Below are positions 35,270-44,241 of a DNA stretch of 64,000 nt, one piece after another (the first letter of the stretch is position 1; each line of letters starts with the position of its first letter). This DNA is from Pyrinomonadaceae bacterium (GTDB lineage Bacteria > Acidobacteriota > Blastocatellia > Pyrinomonadales > Pyrinomonadaceae). Made by a program: the position numbers and the translations under genes. A model generated the notes under the pieces. It saw nothing but the letters and a program-made list of their open reading frames with translations. It ran no database searches and was not told the origin of the DNA. The DNA is taken from the NCBI GenBank assembly GCA_028284415.1, contig JANQRU010000005.1, positions 186,001 to 250,000 on the forward strand, read 5' to 3'.

Positions 35270-36380
35270 CTAATTGGATTGTTTTTGTCCTTTTTTGAAA
35301 AGAAGATACTCTTTTATGAAATCGTCAATATCGCCATCTAGAACATTATCAACGTCAGTCCTTTCATGCTTTGTGCGGGCATCTTTGACCAATCTATAAG
35401 GTTGTAATGTGTAGTTACGTATCTGCGAACCGAATGAAATATCTTGTTTATTATCTTCAAGTTCAGCCGCTTCAGCACGGCGTTTTTCCATCTCTAATTC
35501 ATAAAGCCTCGAACGCAAAACCTGCATTGCAACTTGTTTATTCTGCAATTGGGAACGCTGATTTTGGCAGGTAACAACAATCCCTGTTGGAACGTGAGTA
35601 ATTCTGACAGCTGAATCCGTGACATTGACATGCTGACCGCCCGCACCTGAAGCTCTGTATGTATCAATTCGCAAATCTTTGTCTTCGATGTCAATTTCGA
35701 TGTCGTCATCAATCTCTGGCGTTACAAAAAATGACGTCAGAGAAGTTTCCCTACTTCCACCCGAATTAAATGGAGAGAATCTAACCAGACGATGAACTCC
35801 AGATTCAGCCGACAACAAACCGTAGGCGTATTCTCCTTCAACTCGAAATGTCGCTGATTTTATTCCTGCTTCGCTTCCGGGAGTTTCATCAAAAATCTCA
35901 ACTTTAAAGCCTTGATTTTTTGCCCAGCGAATGTACATTCGCATAAGCATTTCCGACCAATCTTGAGCATCAGTTCCGCCTGCTCCAGCTTGTACAGAAC
36001 AAATTGCATTGTTTGGATCATTTTCACCCGAAAGAAGTGCTTGAGTTTCTGCTTCGTCAACTTCTTTTTCAAGCTTTTCGATCAATTCAATCAATTCACC
36101 AACTGAATCCTCATCGGTCTCAGCAAATTCAAACAAAACCTCTGCATCCGAAACAGCCGTTTCAAAATCTTTCTGATTTTGCAAAGCTTTTTCCAAACGA
36201 CTTCTCTTTTGAACAATTTTTTGAGCTTTTTCCTGATTGTCCCAAAAATCAGGTGCTGACATTTGAGTTTCCAATTCTTTTATTTCGGCTTCTTTTGCAG
36301 GTGCGTCAAAGAAACCTCCCAAGCTGCGAGACTTTCTCTTTGATATCTTCGTATTTCGTTTGTAAATCGGTTAATTCCAT
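35270..36380 (-). CDS. prfB: Peptide chain release factor 2 with programmed +1 frameshift, 369 aa
   Basis: RF2 recognises UGA and UAA. The N-terminal ATG at 36378-36380 starts 24 codons (MELTDLQTKYEDIKEK...), which run into an in-frame TGA (36306-36308). The site is CTT TGA C, preceded by an internal Shine-Dalgarno GGGAGG and TTT. A +1 slip past one T continues at GAC (36307) for 345 residues. The body has SPFNSGGSRETSL (stop-recognition SPF) and the GGQ motif in SGAGGQHVNVTDSAVRITH. The frameshift autoregulates RF2 level. The gene must be annotated as two joined segments. Confidence 0.95.
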
Positions 36381-36407
36381 TATCTAAAAATTAAAATCCT
36401 TGTGACT

Positions 36408-36656
36408 TTATCTCGAATAATAACAACCTTTGCCATGATTGCAAAAATCAGATTTCATCAAGACTATATCAATACCAATTAACGGGCGATAAATGTGATA
36501 AAAGCCGTCCGCTGGAAATACTATTTCTATGCAACCTTCTGATGGACAACCATCTGCCTCTATCTGCTTAGTGTAAAATTGTCTAAGCAAAATGTAACTT
36601 GAAAAATACGTGAGAAATAGAATTGCCGTGACGATGAGTAAAATTTTCTTTTTCAC
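36408..36656 (-). CDS. Small membrane-anchored protein, 82 aa
   Basis: One membrane helix (residues 4-25) leads to a short extracytoplasmic domain with four Cys (in GCPSEGCIEI and FCNHGKGCYY) that could form disulphides or bind metal. No family is recognised. It begins immediately after the lnt stop, with no gap, so cotranscription and coupled translation with lnt are likely. Confidence 0.6.
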   Translation of the reverse strand: MKKKILLIVTAILFLTYFSSYILLRQFYTKQIEADGCPSEGCIEIVFPADGFYHIYRPLIGIDIVLMKSDFCNHGKGCYYSR

Positions 36657-38288
36657 CTATTTCCTTTTCCTAAAACTTATAAACAATAAAACCAAACTTA
36701 CAATTGAGCAAAGCCAAGCGAACCATTCGCCGTATTTAACATAAATCGTTTGTTTTCCATCGGATTTAGATATAGACCAAATTTTGGTATCTTCTTGGTA
36801 AACAGGTGCTTCGTCTAAAATTTCACCTCGTTCATTTATGTATGCTGTAACCCCAACATTTGTAACTCTCAAAACAGGACGATTTGTTTCAACCGCTCTA
36901 AAAACTGCACTTGCCAGATGTTGTCGCAAAACGGGTGTGTTCCCCAAATATCCATCATTTGTCATCTCAACTAAAACATCCGCTCCATTGCGAACATACT
37001 CTCTCGAAAGCGATGGAAAATGTGATTCAAAACAGATCATCACACCAGCTTTTGCATCTCCAAACGGCAACAAATCATATTCTTCCCCGTGTGAAAACCT
37101 TCCAACCATCGTCGGCACAATCCATTCAATCGGTTCGGGCAATGGAACAAACTCCCCAAATGGCAAAAGATGAATCTTGTCATATTGAATTACCTTTTCG
37201 CCCTTCTCATTTATCAAAACCGCCGAATTAAAGTATCCATATTCCCTGCGTTTGTCTGGTTCAGCTGAATTAAATAAAACCGAAACATTATTTCTCTTTG
37301 CAAAATTATTTATATACGCACGAAACTCAGGGTCTTCCTCATACTGAAAATTCATCGGTGATTCGGGGAGAATGACAGCAGTTGGTATTACATCTTTAGA
37401 TACAAAATCTAAACTTCTAACTCTATCAATAGATTTTTCAGCTTGTATAATTTGTTGCTCTCTCAACTTTCGCCACTTTTCTCGATTCAACCCGCTCATG
37501 GGAACATTAGGCTGAACAGCAACTACCCTTGCCGAAGGGAATCTTTTTTGCTCTAAGAAAACTTTATTTACAGAAAAATTACTTACCAAACCAGTAATCA
37601 CAAATAATGAAACTATTATTATAATTATTAATAGATTATATCTTCGTTCTGAGATTTTTTGATCAATTTTCCTAGCGACATAATCATTCGTAGTTATTAG
37701 TTTATGAACATAATCTTTCTGTAGAAAAATGATAGCATTTGAAAAAACGACGAAAAAACTTATTAAGAATACACCACCGATTTTTGCATATCCGACAATA
37801 GGAGAGCCAAACGCCTGCGAATATCCAATCGCATTCCAATTATTTCCAGTTGTCCAGAGCCTAAGAAATTCAATTGCCGTCCAGAGAAATGGTGCTGACA
37901 AAAATCCCCAATGTCCAAATCGTTTTAAGAATGAAGATAAAATCCCGCCAAAAAGTGCGGGATAAAATCCGACAACTATGCAAGCACAGAGAAGTAGAAA
38001 ATAAGCAAGAACTGCTGGAACTTTTGCATAGGTTATTGGTGCAAAGGTTAGCCACCAGCAAGTTCCGAAAAAGAATATGATTCCAAAAAGCCAGCCGGTT
38101 AAGAATGCTTTAATAAATGATTCTTTTTCCAATTCAATAGCAAATAAAAGTGGAACTAAACCGAAAAATGCCAAAAACCAAAACTCAAAATCCGGAAATG
38201 CAAATATCAAAAGGATTGCTGAAAGAATTGCCAAAAGTGAAGATTTTAGAGATGGCAGATTATTCTTTATTTTTGAGAAAAACTTCAT
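36657..38288 (-). CDS. lnt: Apolipoprotein N-acyltransferase, 543 aa
   Basis: Lnt adds the third acyl chain to the N-terminal Cys of lipoproteins in the inner membrane. About six membrane helices occupy residues 10-230, followed by a periplasmic nitrilase-like domain. The catalytic triad is visible: Glu in ILPESPMNF (about 307), Lys in YDKIHLLPFGE (about 370) and Cys in MICFES (about 418). Length fits the family (510-550 aa). Presence of Lnt supports a Gram-negative envelope. It is followed by the 82-aa Cys-rich gene. Confidence 0.93.
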   Translation of the reverse strand: MKFFSKIKNNLPSLKSSLLAILSAILLIFAFPDFEFWFLAFFGLVPLLFAIELEKESFIKAFLTGWLFGIIFFFGTCWWLTFAPITYAKVPAVLAYFLLLCACIVVGFYPALFGGILSSFLKRFGHWGFLSAPFLWTAIEFLRLWTTGNNWNAIGYSQAFGSPIVGYAKIGGVFLISFFVVFSNAIIFLQKDYVHKLITTNDYVARKIDQKISERRYNLLIIIIIVSLFVITGLVSNFSVNKVFLEQKRFPSARVVAVQPNVPMSGLNREKWRKLREQQIIQAEKSIDRVRSLDFVSKDVIPTAVILPESPMNFQYEEDPEFRAYINNFAKRNNVSVLFNSAEPDKRREYGYFNSAVLINEKGEKVIQYDKIHLLPFGEFVPLPEPIEWIVPTMVGRFSHGEEYDLLPFGDAKAGVMICFESHFPSLSREYVRNGADVLVEMTNDGYLGNTPVLRQHLASAVFRAVETNRPVLRVTNVGVTAYINERGEILDEAPVYQEDTKIWSISKSDGKQTIYVKYGEWFAWLCSIVSLVLLFISFRKRK

Positions 38289-38864
38289 TGAAATTATTCT
38301 AACAGAAAGCTTATTTTTTTAGTAAATCTGTCAATATGAATGATTCTCTTTTTCTGGTACTGTCAATATGAATGATTCATCCAAAAAATGTCAGCTTATT
38401 TGTGCCATTTTTTGTCAACTTATAAATTTTTGTAAGTGTGGTATGTCAAATTGAATAATCGAAGCATAGTTTCATAACAAAGATTAATTCAAAATGAATG
38501 ATTTCGTGTATAAAGACTTAAACCCCTTATAATCATTGGTTTAAAAGAGGGAGGGGCGAGTCTTTTTGACTCGCCCCATAATCGGAAGGACAACTGAAGG
38601 AACGCTCGGAAGGTGGTCAAGCGTAGTGGCAAACCACGCTCGGAGAAGTGTTGGCGGCGGGGTCTTGATTAACTGCATCAAGCTAGCCGCTTTTAACTGT
38701 TGCACATTGCGTGCCAAAAGTTATTGGTAGGGTAAAAAAACTTTTCAAAACGCTTATATAAATCAATAAATATCGGGCTTTGGACAAAATTTAAGACTCA
38801 AAATCCACACACATTTTTAATAATTGTCTGAATTTTGAGCCTTTCAAATTGACAAAAAGTTACA
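38289..38864 (+). ncRNA. Gene-free 576 bp holding a candidate structured RNA (about 38540-38695)
   Basis: No convincing ORF. The direct repeat CTGTCAATATGAATGATT occurs at about 38327 and 38366. A GC-rich segment begins after a TATAAT (38528-38533). It has a ten-bp hairpin GGGGCGAGTC/GACTCGCCCC (38553-38577), the motif AAGGACAACTGAAGGAACG..CTCGGAAGG (38586-38613) shared with 27326-27351, a hairpin closed by AGCG/CGCT (38620-38640), and a GGCGGC..GCCGC stem with CTTGAT/ATCAAG (38653-38690) ending in TTTT. The strand is inferred from the T-run and the -10. Confidence 0.4.
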
Positions 38865-40619
38865 CTATTTGGAACATCTTTCTACCTGACGCTCAAATAT
38901 CTTTGCATCTTCGTCCTCTTTATTTACTTCCAAAGCCGAACGCGAATAATTTTTTGCCTGCAAGCAATCGCCTCTTTGCATATAGATTTTCCCTAATGCT
39001 ACATGTGCATCTACTAATTGATTATTCCAAAATAAAGCGGTCTTAAATGCACTTACAGCTTGCTCTAGATCACCACGCCTCAGATGAATTTTCCCAAGCA
39101 ATTGATAACTTTCAGCGTGCATAGGTTCGCTGGCGATTATTCTTCTTAGAACTGTCGTAGCTTTATTATCGTCGCCATCTTTGTAGTAAGTCATCGCCTG
39201 AGCAAGCAATTTCTTAGTTTCATCTATCGGAGCCTGGATTGATTCTGTCGCTCTATTATTTATCAAAACAACGCTTACAAATTCTTTACGGGTTGGTTGA
39301 TTAACGCGTAAGTCAATCCCAGACATTTTTCCGTTTTTCCAGTTACTCTCAAGTTTTGCGTACTTATTATCAGCGGTTAGAAATCTTCTTGCTTGATTGT
39401 CCATCTGGTCTGCGGTTTCTTTATCTCCAACCTTATAAAGAGCTTTTGCAAGTAAGAAATAAGCTTCGCCATCCCTCGGGTTATTTGCTAAAACTGGTCT
39501 GAATTGATCCGCAGCATCTTTAAAATCATCATGCATATACAATGCATAACCGTAGTTAAATAGCGGACTCATTTCTGTTTCTGAAGATTCAGCCGCTTTT
39601 TTTAATAATTCGAGACCTTCATTTAAAAGAGCTGCTCCTTTGGATTGATTCCTCTTTTGCGACATAGATGCCTGAACAGCAATTGCCCCAAGCGTGTTAT
39701 AAACACTTGTAAGCTTCAAATCATCTGCCAGAGGTCTTAGAACAGCCAACGCCTGTTCGTAATTTTTTCTCTGCCAGTGAATTAAACCTGTATAAAAAGC
39801 AGCTTCGGCATAGTGATTATTATCTTGTGGAACTTTTGAAAAGAAATCTATCGCTTCCTGATATTTCTTTTCATTCATAAATAAATGCCCAAGCTCTAAT
39901 GCTGCGTCAGCATAAATTCCGTTATCTCTTTTTCCTGCATATTCACGCATTGCGTTGATAAAAAAGTTTGCACGAATCTGCACTTTTGAACTCGGAGTAA
40001 GCAATCCTTTTATATATGCCTCAAAAGCTTTGGATGGGACTTTGTTGGCTTTTTCGATCAAATCATTTTGCGAAAAAGCTAGAGCTTTATCTCTTTGGTA
40101 AAGTATCTGATAAGCAAGCTGTCCCTGAAGAGTCTGCAAATTTCCCAATGCGTCGCTCAAATTCACATCCCGTGTGATTCGTCTGCCATCGGGTAAATCT
40201 TCACTCAAAAACCTTCCTTCTTGGACACGTATAATTTTTGAAGTGATGTTCACACTTGCCGCTATGTCATCCCGCTCGGGGATTATGCTGTATTTTCCGA
40301 ATACCAAAAGTGTCGTTCGACCTTCTCTTGCGAGTCTCAAGGAAGTTGCAAGAGATGGAAGAACTGTCAAAGGAACTTTTAAGCGTTGCTGAATAATTTT
40401 TCGTTCCTGATTTGAAACTACGTCCAAACTTGGAACATTTAATAAATCTGTTAAAGAATCTGCAATACTTTCTCCGACCCAATTAAACTCAGCTTTGTTA
40501 GATGTATTTTCAAATGGTAAAACCATTATCCTATCTTTTTTCTGATTATTGGCTTGAGCATTTACAGATATAAATCCAATAACTAAAACTAAAATTGCTA
40601 ATAAAGTTTTTTTCAACAT
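38865..40619 (-). CDS. Secreted TPR protein with TolB-N-like domain, 584 aa
   Basis: The signal peptide (residues 1-21, ending ISVNAQA) is followed by a domain (about 30-190, RIMVLPFENTSNKAEF, GESIADSLTDLLNV, LLVFGKYSIIPE) resembling the TolB-N/CsgG/FlgO-like fold. TPR repeats then cover about residues 200-580 (for example YQEAIDFFSKVPQDNNHYAEAA and QLLGKIHLRRGDLEQA). Probably a periplasmic scaffold for a protein complex. Isolated transcription is likely; upstream is the tRNA-Glu gene with its own terminator. Confidence 0.75.
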   Translation of the reverse strand: MLKKTLLAILVLVIGFISVNAQANNQKKDRIMVLPFENTSNKAEFNWVGESIADSLTDLLNVPSLDVVSNQERKIIQQRLKVPLTVLPSLATSLRLAREGRTTLLVFGKYSIIPERDDIAASVNITSKIIRVQEGRFLSEDLPDGRRITRDVNLSDALGNLQTLQGQLAYQILYQRDKALAFSQNDLIEKANKVPSKAFEAYIKGLLTPSSKVQIRANFFINAMREYAGKRDNGIYADAALELGHLFMNEKKYQEAIDFFSKVPQDNNHYAEAAFYTGLIHWQRKNYEQALAVLRPLADDLKLTSVYNTLGAIAVQASMSQKRNQSKGAALLNEGLELLKKAAESSETEMSPLFNYGYALYMHDDFKDAADQFRPVLANNPRDGEAYFLLAKALYKVGDKETADQMDNQARRFLTADNKYAKLESNWKNGKMSGIDLRVNQPTRKEFVSVVLINNRATESIQAPIDETKKLLAQAMTYYKDGDDNKATTVLRRIIASEPMHAESYQLLGKIHLRRGDLEQAVSAFKTALFWNNQLVDAHVALGKIYMQRGDCLQAKNYSRSALEVNKEDEDAKIFERQVERCSK

Positions 40620-40732
40620 AAATTCTTTTACTATGGTTATTTATTAAAACGTTTTTTAAGCCTTCTTTTGATGAATAAATTTCATCTTTAGTTACTCGAA
40701 AAATTTTGTCACCCTCTATTTAAAAAGAAAAA

Positions 40733-40755
40733 ATTCGCCCAAAATTTAAGCGAAT
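40733..40755 (-). terminator. Terminator after tRNA-Glu
   Basis: ATTCGC/GCGAAT hairpin followed on the minus strand by a T-run, 35 bases past the tRNA CCA end. Confidence 0.55.
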
Positions 40756-40789
40756 ATTTTAACAGATTATATTTGATTTGTTGAAAAAT

Positions 40790-40865
40790 TGGCGACCCGT
40801 ACGGGATTCGAACCCGTGTTGCCGCCGTGAAAGGGCGGTGTCCTAGACCCCTAGACGAACGGGTC
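40790..40865 (-). tRNA. tRNA-Glu (anticodon TTC), CCA encoded
   Basis: 76 bases. The minus strand reads GACCCGTTCGTCTAGGGG..., with anticodon loop CTTTCAC (TTC), T-loop GGTTCGAATCC and 7-bp acceptor GACCCGT/ACGGGTC, then discriminator G and encoded CCA. It matches the tRNA-Glu layout, including ACACCGCCCTTTCACGGCGG. Acceptor pairing extends into flanking GC by chance or as a processing feature. Confidence 0.95.
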
Positions 40866-40962
40866 GCATTCTCAAAAGCAGTTGTGATGAAACAACTTCG
40901 CAAATTATAAAAACTAAATTTGCTATTTCAAAAATCACTCTCGTTAATCAAAACGAACAGTC

Positions 40963-40992
40963 AGAATAGCGTATCAAGTTTTTTTCTGTCAA
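40963..40992 (-). promoter_or_regulatory. Likely tRNA-Glu promoter
   Basis: On the minus strand TTGACA (complement of 40987-40992), an 18-base spacer and TATTCT. It would start transcription near 40956, about 90 bases before the mature tRNA. The stretch 40866-41166 otherwise holds no gene. Confidence 0.5.
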
Positions 40993-41166
40993 GTGCAATT
41001 AAAGAAATTTTTCACAAATTTTGCCCTTCTTGTAACTAGACGTTTCTTTAACTATTATTCAAACATATTTAATAGAATTACTTCGTTGCTCGTGGTCAGT
41101 ATTTTACCTTCTTTATTCATCTGTGCCTTCGATAAAACAAAACAACGAACAAATAACGACTAGCAA

Positions 41167-43878
41167 ATGGCAAAACCCAAACGAGTATTTTTGATTGATT
41201 CGATGTCGCACATTTTTCGTGCGTATTTTGCACCGATGGGTGCGAGGCAAGAACCTCTGCGAAACAGTAGCGGACAAGTTACGCAGGCAGTTTTTGTGTT
41301 TACAAATATTCTTCGCAAACTAATTGACGATGAAAAACCTGACTATATAGCATCTGTTTTCGATACGCCAGAGCCGACTTTTCGACACGAGCAATTTGAA
41401 GATTACAAAGCAAATCGGGACGAAATGCCGGAGGATTTGGCTTCACAACTTCCTTACATTATTAGAGTCTGCGAAGCGTTTAATGTGCCGATTTTAAAAA
41501 TGCCCGGTTATGAAGCGGACGACATTATTGGAACTCTTGCAAAACAATGCAAGGAGAAAAAGCTACAGGCTGTAATTGTTTCCAATGACAAAGATTTAAC
41601 TCAACTTGTCAGCGACCCATACATTATTTGTATGAAACAAAATTCGCAGAACATCAAACGCAAAGTTCCGGTTCCGCCGATCGAATGGTGCGATGAAGAA
41701 TGGGTTGAAAATAAATTTGGTCTGCCGCCGAGCAAAATTATTGATTATCTAGCTTTGATGGGCGATTCGATTGATAACATTCCGGGAGCAAAAGGCATCG
41801 GTGCGAAAGGTGCTTTGAAGTTGATAAAAGAATACGGTTCGGCGGAAGGTGCGATGGAAAATGCGGATAAAGTTTCGCATAAAACTTACCGAAATTCGCT
41901 CAAGGACAATCAAGGTGACATACGACTTTCTTACGAACTCGCCACGGTGCACACGGAAGTTCCAATCGAATTGGATTTAGATCAACTTAAATTGGAAGAG
42001 CCTGACAGAGTTAAGGCATATGAACTTTTCCGCGAGATGGAATTTAATACTTTGACGCGGGAGTTTTCCGATTCTGCACCACTTTTCGCAGGTTTAGATG
42101 ATAGCGGAAATGTAGAAAGTAAACGTCATTACACAATTATTGATAATCGTGCTGACTTGGATAAATTGATTCGCAAACTTTGGGAACTTGAACATTGGAG
42201 TTTCGATGTTGATTCTTCAAACTCGGAGGAAAATGCGAGTTCTTTTGATGTTAAAGCACCGTGCGGAATTGCTATTGCAACTGGTGCTGGCGTTTCGCAT
42301 TACATTGATATAGATAATTTCAAGGAAGGAAAAGACGAAGCCATTTCACCGCTCAAAGATATTTTGTCGAACGGATTTTTGGACAAATGCACACACGACC
42401 TCAAATGTAATATGGCGGCTTTGAATAAACTCGGAATCGTTCCCGAATCAGTTAAAGAAGACACGATGATCGCAGCTTATTTAATTGATTCGAGTCGTAA
42501 ACGCTTTGATGTTCCGACACTTGCACGTCTAAACATCAATGAAGAATTGATGCAGGAAATCCCTGAAACTTGGAATGAAAATCAATATCGAACGGTCGAA
42601 CGTGCTGATTGGACTGTTCAACTTGCACCGATGTTCCGCAAACAGATCGAGGAAGATAAGTTGGAAGAAGTTTATGACGAAATAGAGTTACCGCTCGTGC
42701 CGATCTTACTTGAGATGGAATTGTGCGGAATGAAAGTTGACGAAAAGACCTTGAATGACATTTCCGCTTTGATTACCGAAAAACTGGAAAAGTTAAGTGC
42801 GAGAATTTACGAACTTGGCGGACGTGAATTTAATATCAACTCACCAAAACAAGTCGGTGAAGTCTTGCAAGAATTAAATATCGAGACAAAATATAAAACT
42901 CCGACAGGCAAAATTTCTACAAGCAAAGATGCTTTGACAGAAATTGGTCAAACATACGAAATCGCCAATTTGATTATTGAGTATCGTGAGTTCGACAAAT
43001 TAAAATCAACTTACACAGATGTTTTGCCGGAATTAATCGCTTCGGATGGAAGAATTCACGGGAAATTAAATCAGACAGTTGCTGCTACAGGACGCTTGTC
43101 TTCAACCGACCCGAATTTGCAAAATATACCAATTCGCACAGAACTTGGGCGACAAATCCGCAAAGCATTTGTACCTGAAGAAGGTTGCCAATTCATCGCG
43201 GCGGATTATTCTCAACTCGAATTGCGGATTCTTGCACACATAACTCAAGACAAAGTTATGCTTGAAGCATTTAGAAATAATGAAGACATTCATGCTCAAA
43301 CGGCAAAATTAATTTTTGATGCAAATACGGATGAAGAATTAAAAGAAAAACGCCGTTTGGCAAAAATCGTAAATTTCGGAATTGCTTATGCAGTCGAAGC
43401 ATTCGGCTTATCACAAAGAGTCGGAATTTCCCGTTCGGAAGCAAAAGAAGTTATCGAAAACTATTACGAAACTTACAAAGGTATCAAAAAATATATGGAT
43501 GAAACGCCGGAAGTTGCTCGTGAACAAGGTTACGTATCAACAATTTTCGGCAGACGCAGATATTTGCCATCTATAAAAGATAGAAATTACAACGTCCGCT
43601 CTCGTGCTGAACGTGAAGCGATAAATATGCCGATCCAAGGAAGTGCCAGCGACATTGTAAAGATTGCAATGATAAAGGTTGATAAAGCATTTGAACGCGA
43701 GGACTTAGAGGCAAAAGTCATAATGCAGGTTCACGATGAACTCCTGATTGAATCGCCGGATGCAGAAGTTGAAAAAGTAAAAGAAATCGTCACCAAAGAA
43801 ATGGAATCGGCTGTCGAACTAGACGTACCTCTGATCGTTGAGATCGGTTCGGGTGAAAATTGGATGGATGTGAAATAA
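41167..43878 (+). CDS. polA: DNA polymerase I, 903 aa
   Basis: Domains in order: 5'-3' exonuclease (residues 1-300, FDTPEPTFRHE, EADDIIGTLAK, GDSIDNIPGAKGIGAKGAL), 3'-5' exonuclease-like domain (about 320-500) and family A polymerase (about 510-903). Polymerase motif A AADYSQLELRILAH, motif B RRLAKIVNFGIAYAVEAFG and motif C QVHDELLIE are intact. In the proofreading domain the DxE motif reads FDVDSS and the next Asp is replaced (HDLKCN, normally NLKYD), so proofreading is probably weak or absent. Confidence 0.95.
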   Translation: MAKPKRVFLIDSMSHIFRAYFAPMGARQEPLRNSSGQVTQAVFVFTNILRKLIDDEKPDYIASVFDTPEPTFRHEQFEDYKANRDEMPEDLASQLPYIIRVCEAFNVPILKMPGYEADDIIGTLAKQCKEKKLQAVIVSNDKDLTQLVSDPYIICMKQNSQNIKRKVPVPPIEWCDEEWVENKFGLPPSKIIDYLALMGDSIDNIPGAKGIGAKGALKLIKEYGSAEGAMENADKVSHKTYRNSLKDNQGDIRLSYELATVHTEVPIELDLDQLKLEEPDRVKAYELFREMEFNTLTREFSDSAPLFAGLDDSGNVESKRHYTIIDNRADLDKLIRKLWELEHWSFDVDSSNSEENASSFDVKAPCGIAIATGAGVSHYIDIDNFKEGKDEAISPLKDILSNGFLDKCTHDLKCNMAALNKLGIVPESVKEDTMIAAYLIDSSRKRFDVPTLARLNINEELMQEIPETWNENQYRTVERADWTVQLAPMFRKQIEEDKLEEVYDEIELPLVPILLEMELCGMKVDEKTLNDISALITEKLEKLSARIYELGGREFNINSPKQVGEVLQELNIETKYKTPTGKISTSKDALTEIGQTYEIANLIIEYREFDKLKSTYTDVLPELIASDGRIHGKLNQTVAATGRLSSTDPNLQNIPIRTELGRQIRKAFVPEEGCQFIAADYSQLELRILAHITQDKVMLEAFRNNEDIHAQTAKLIFDANTDEELKEKRRLAKIVNFGIAYAVEAFGLSQRVGISRSEAKEVIENYYETYKGIKKYMDETPEVAREQGYVSTIFGRRRYLPSIKDRNYNVRSRAEREAINMPIQGSASDIVKIAMIKVDKAFEREDLEAKVIMQVHDELLIESPDAEVEKVKEIVTKEMESAVELDVPLIVEIGSGENWMDVK

Positions 43879-44241
43879 AAATCTGTTCAATATTTTATTT
43901 AGGTAAATTCTGTAACATTTTGTTTATAAAATACTGTAAATTTTTACGAAAAATGGGAAATTTTCTAAAAAATATGTAAAATTCTCGTTTTTCGTGAACC
44001 CCTCATCTAAAATTTTTCTAAAATATTTTATGATAAAACTCTCACAACTCCGTTAAACACTTCAATTTTAAAGTTAAACAACTTTCATATTTTTAACACA
44101 GGCAATTTGATGGATTCAAAGTTGCACAAATCTCCCGTGTCCTATTTTTGTGCAGTTTTGACTCTTCTTATTCATTAATAACCATTTTCAAGGCTGCACT
44201 TGGCAAAATTCAAAATTCCCTTTTTATAGGAGTAAATTAAT
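43879..44241 (+). promoter_or_regulatory. Gene-free leader of the Oar-like gene
   Basis: AT-rich, without an ORF. It contains a TGCACAAA/TTTGTGCA hairpin (about 44124-44155) and TAGGAG just before the ATG at 44242. No clear riboswitch class is recognised. Confidence 0.4.

Noticed and set aside
38586..38613. Glutamine riboswitch (glnA-type), because of the GAAGGAACGC string
   Set aside because: The upstream CGUUCA partner strand that pairs in that class was not found in either copy.
40709..40903. 64-aa frame over the tRNA-Glu gene
   Set aside because: It is antisense or co-linear with tRNA sequence; the tRNA explains it.
43879..44241. Known riboswitch before the Oar-like gene
   Set aside because: Only a simple hairpin is visible; cobalamin or other consensus boxes were not found.
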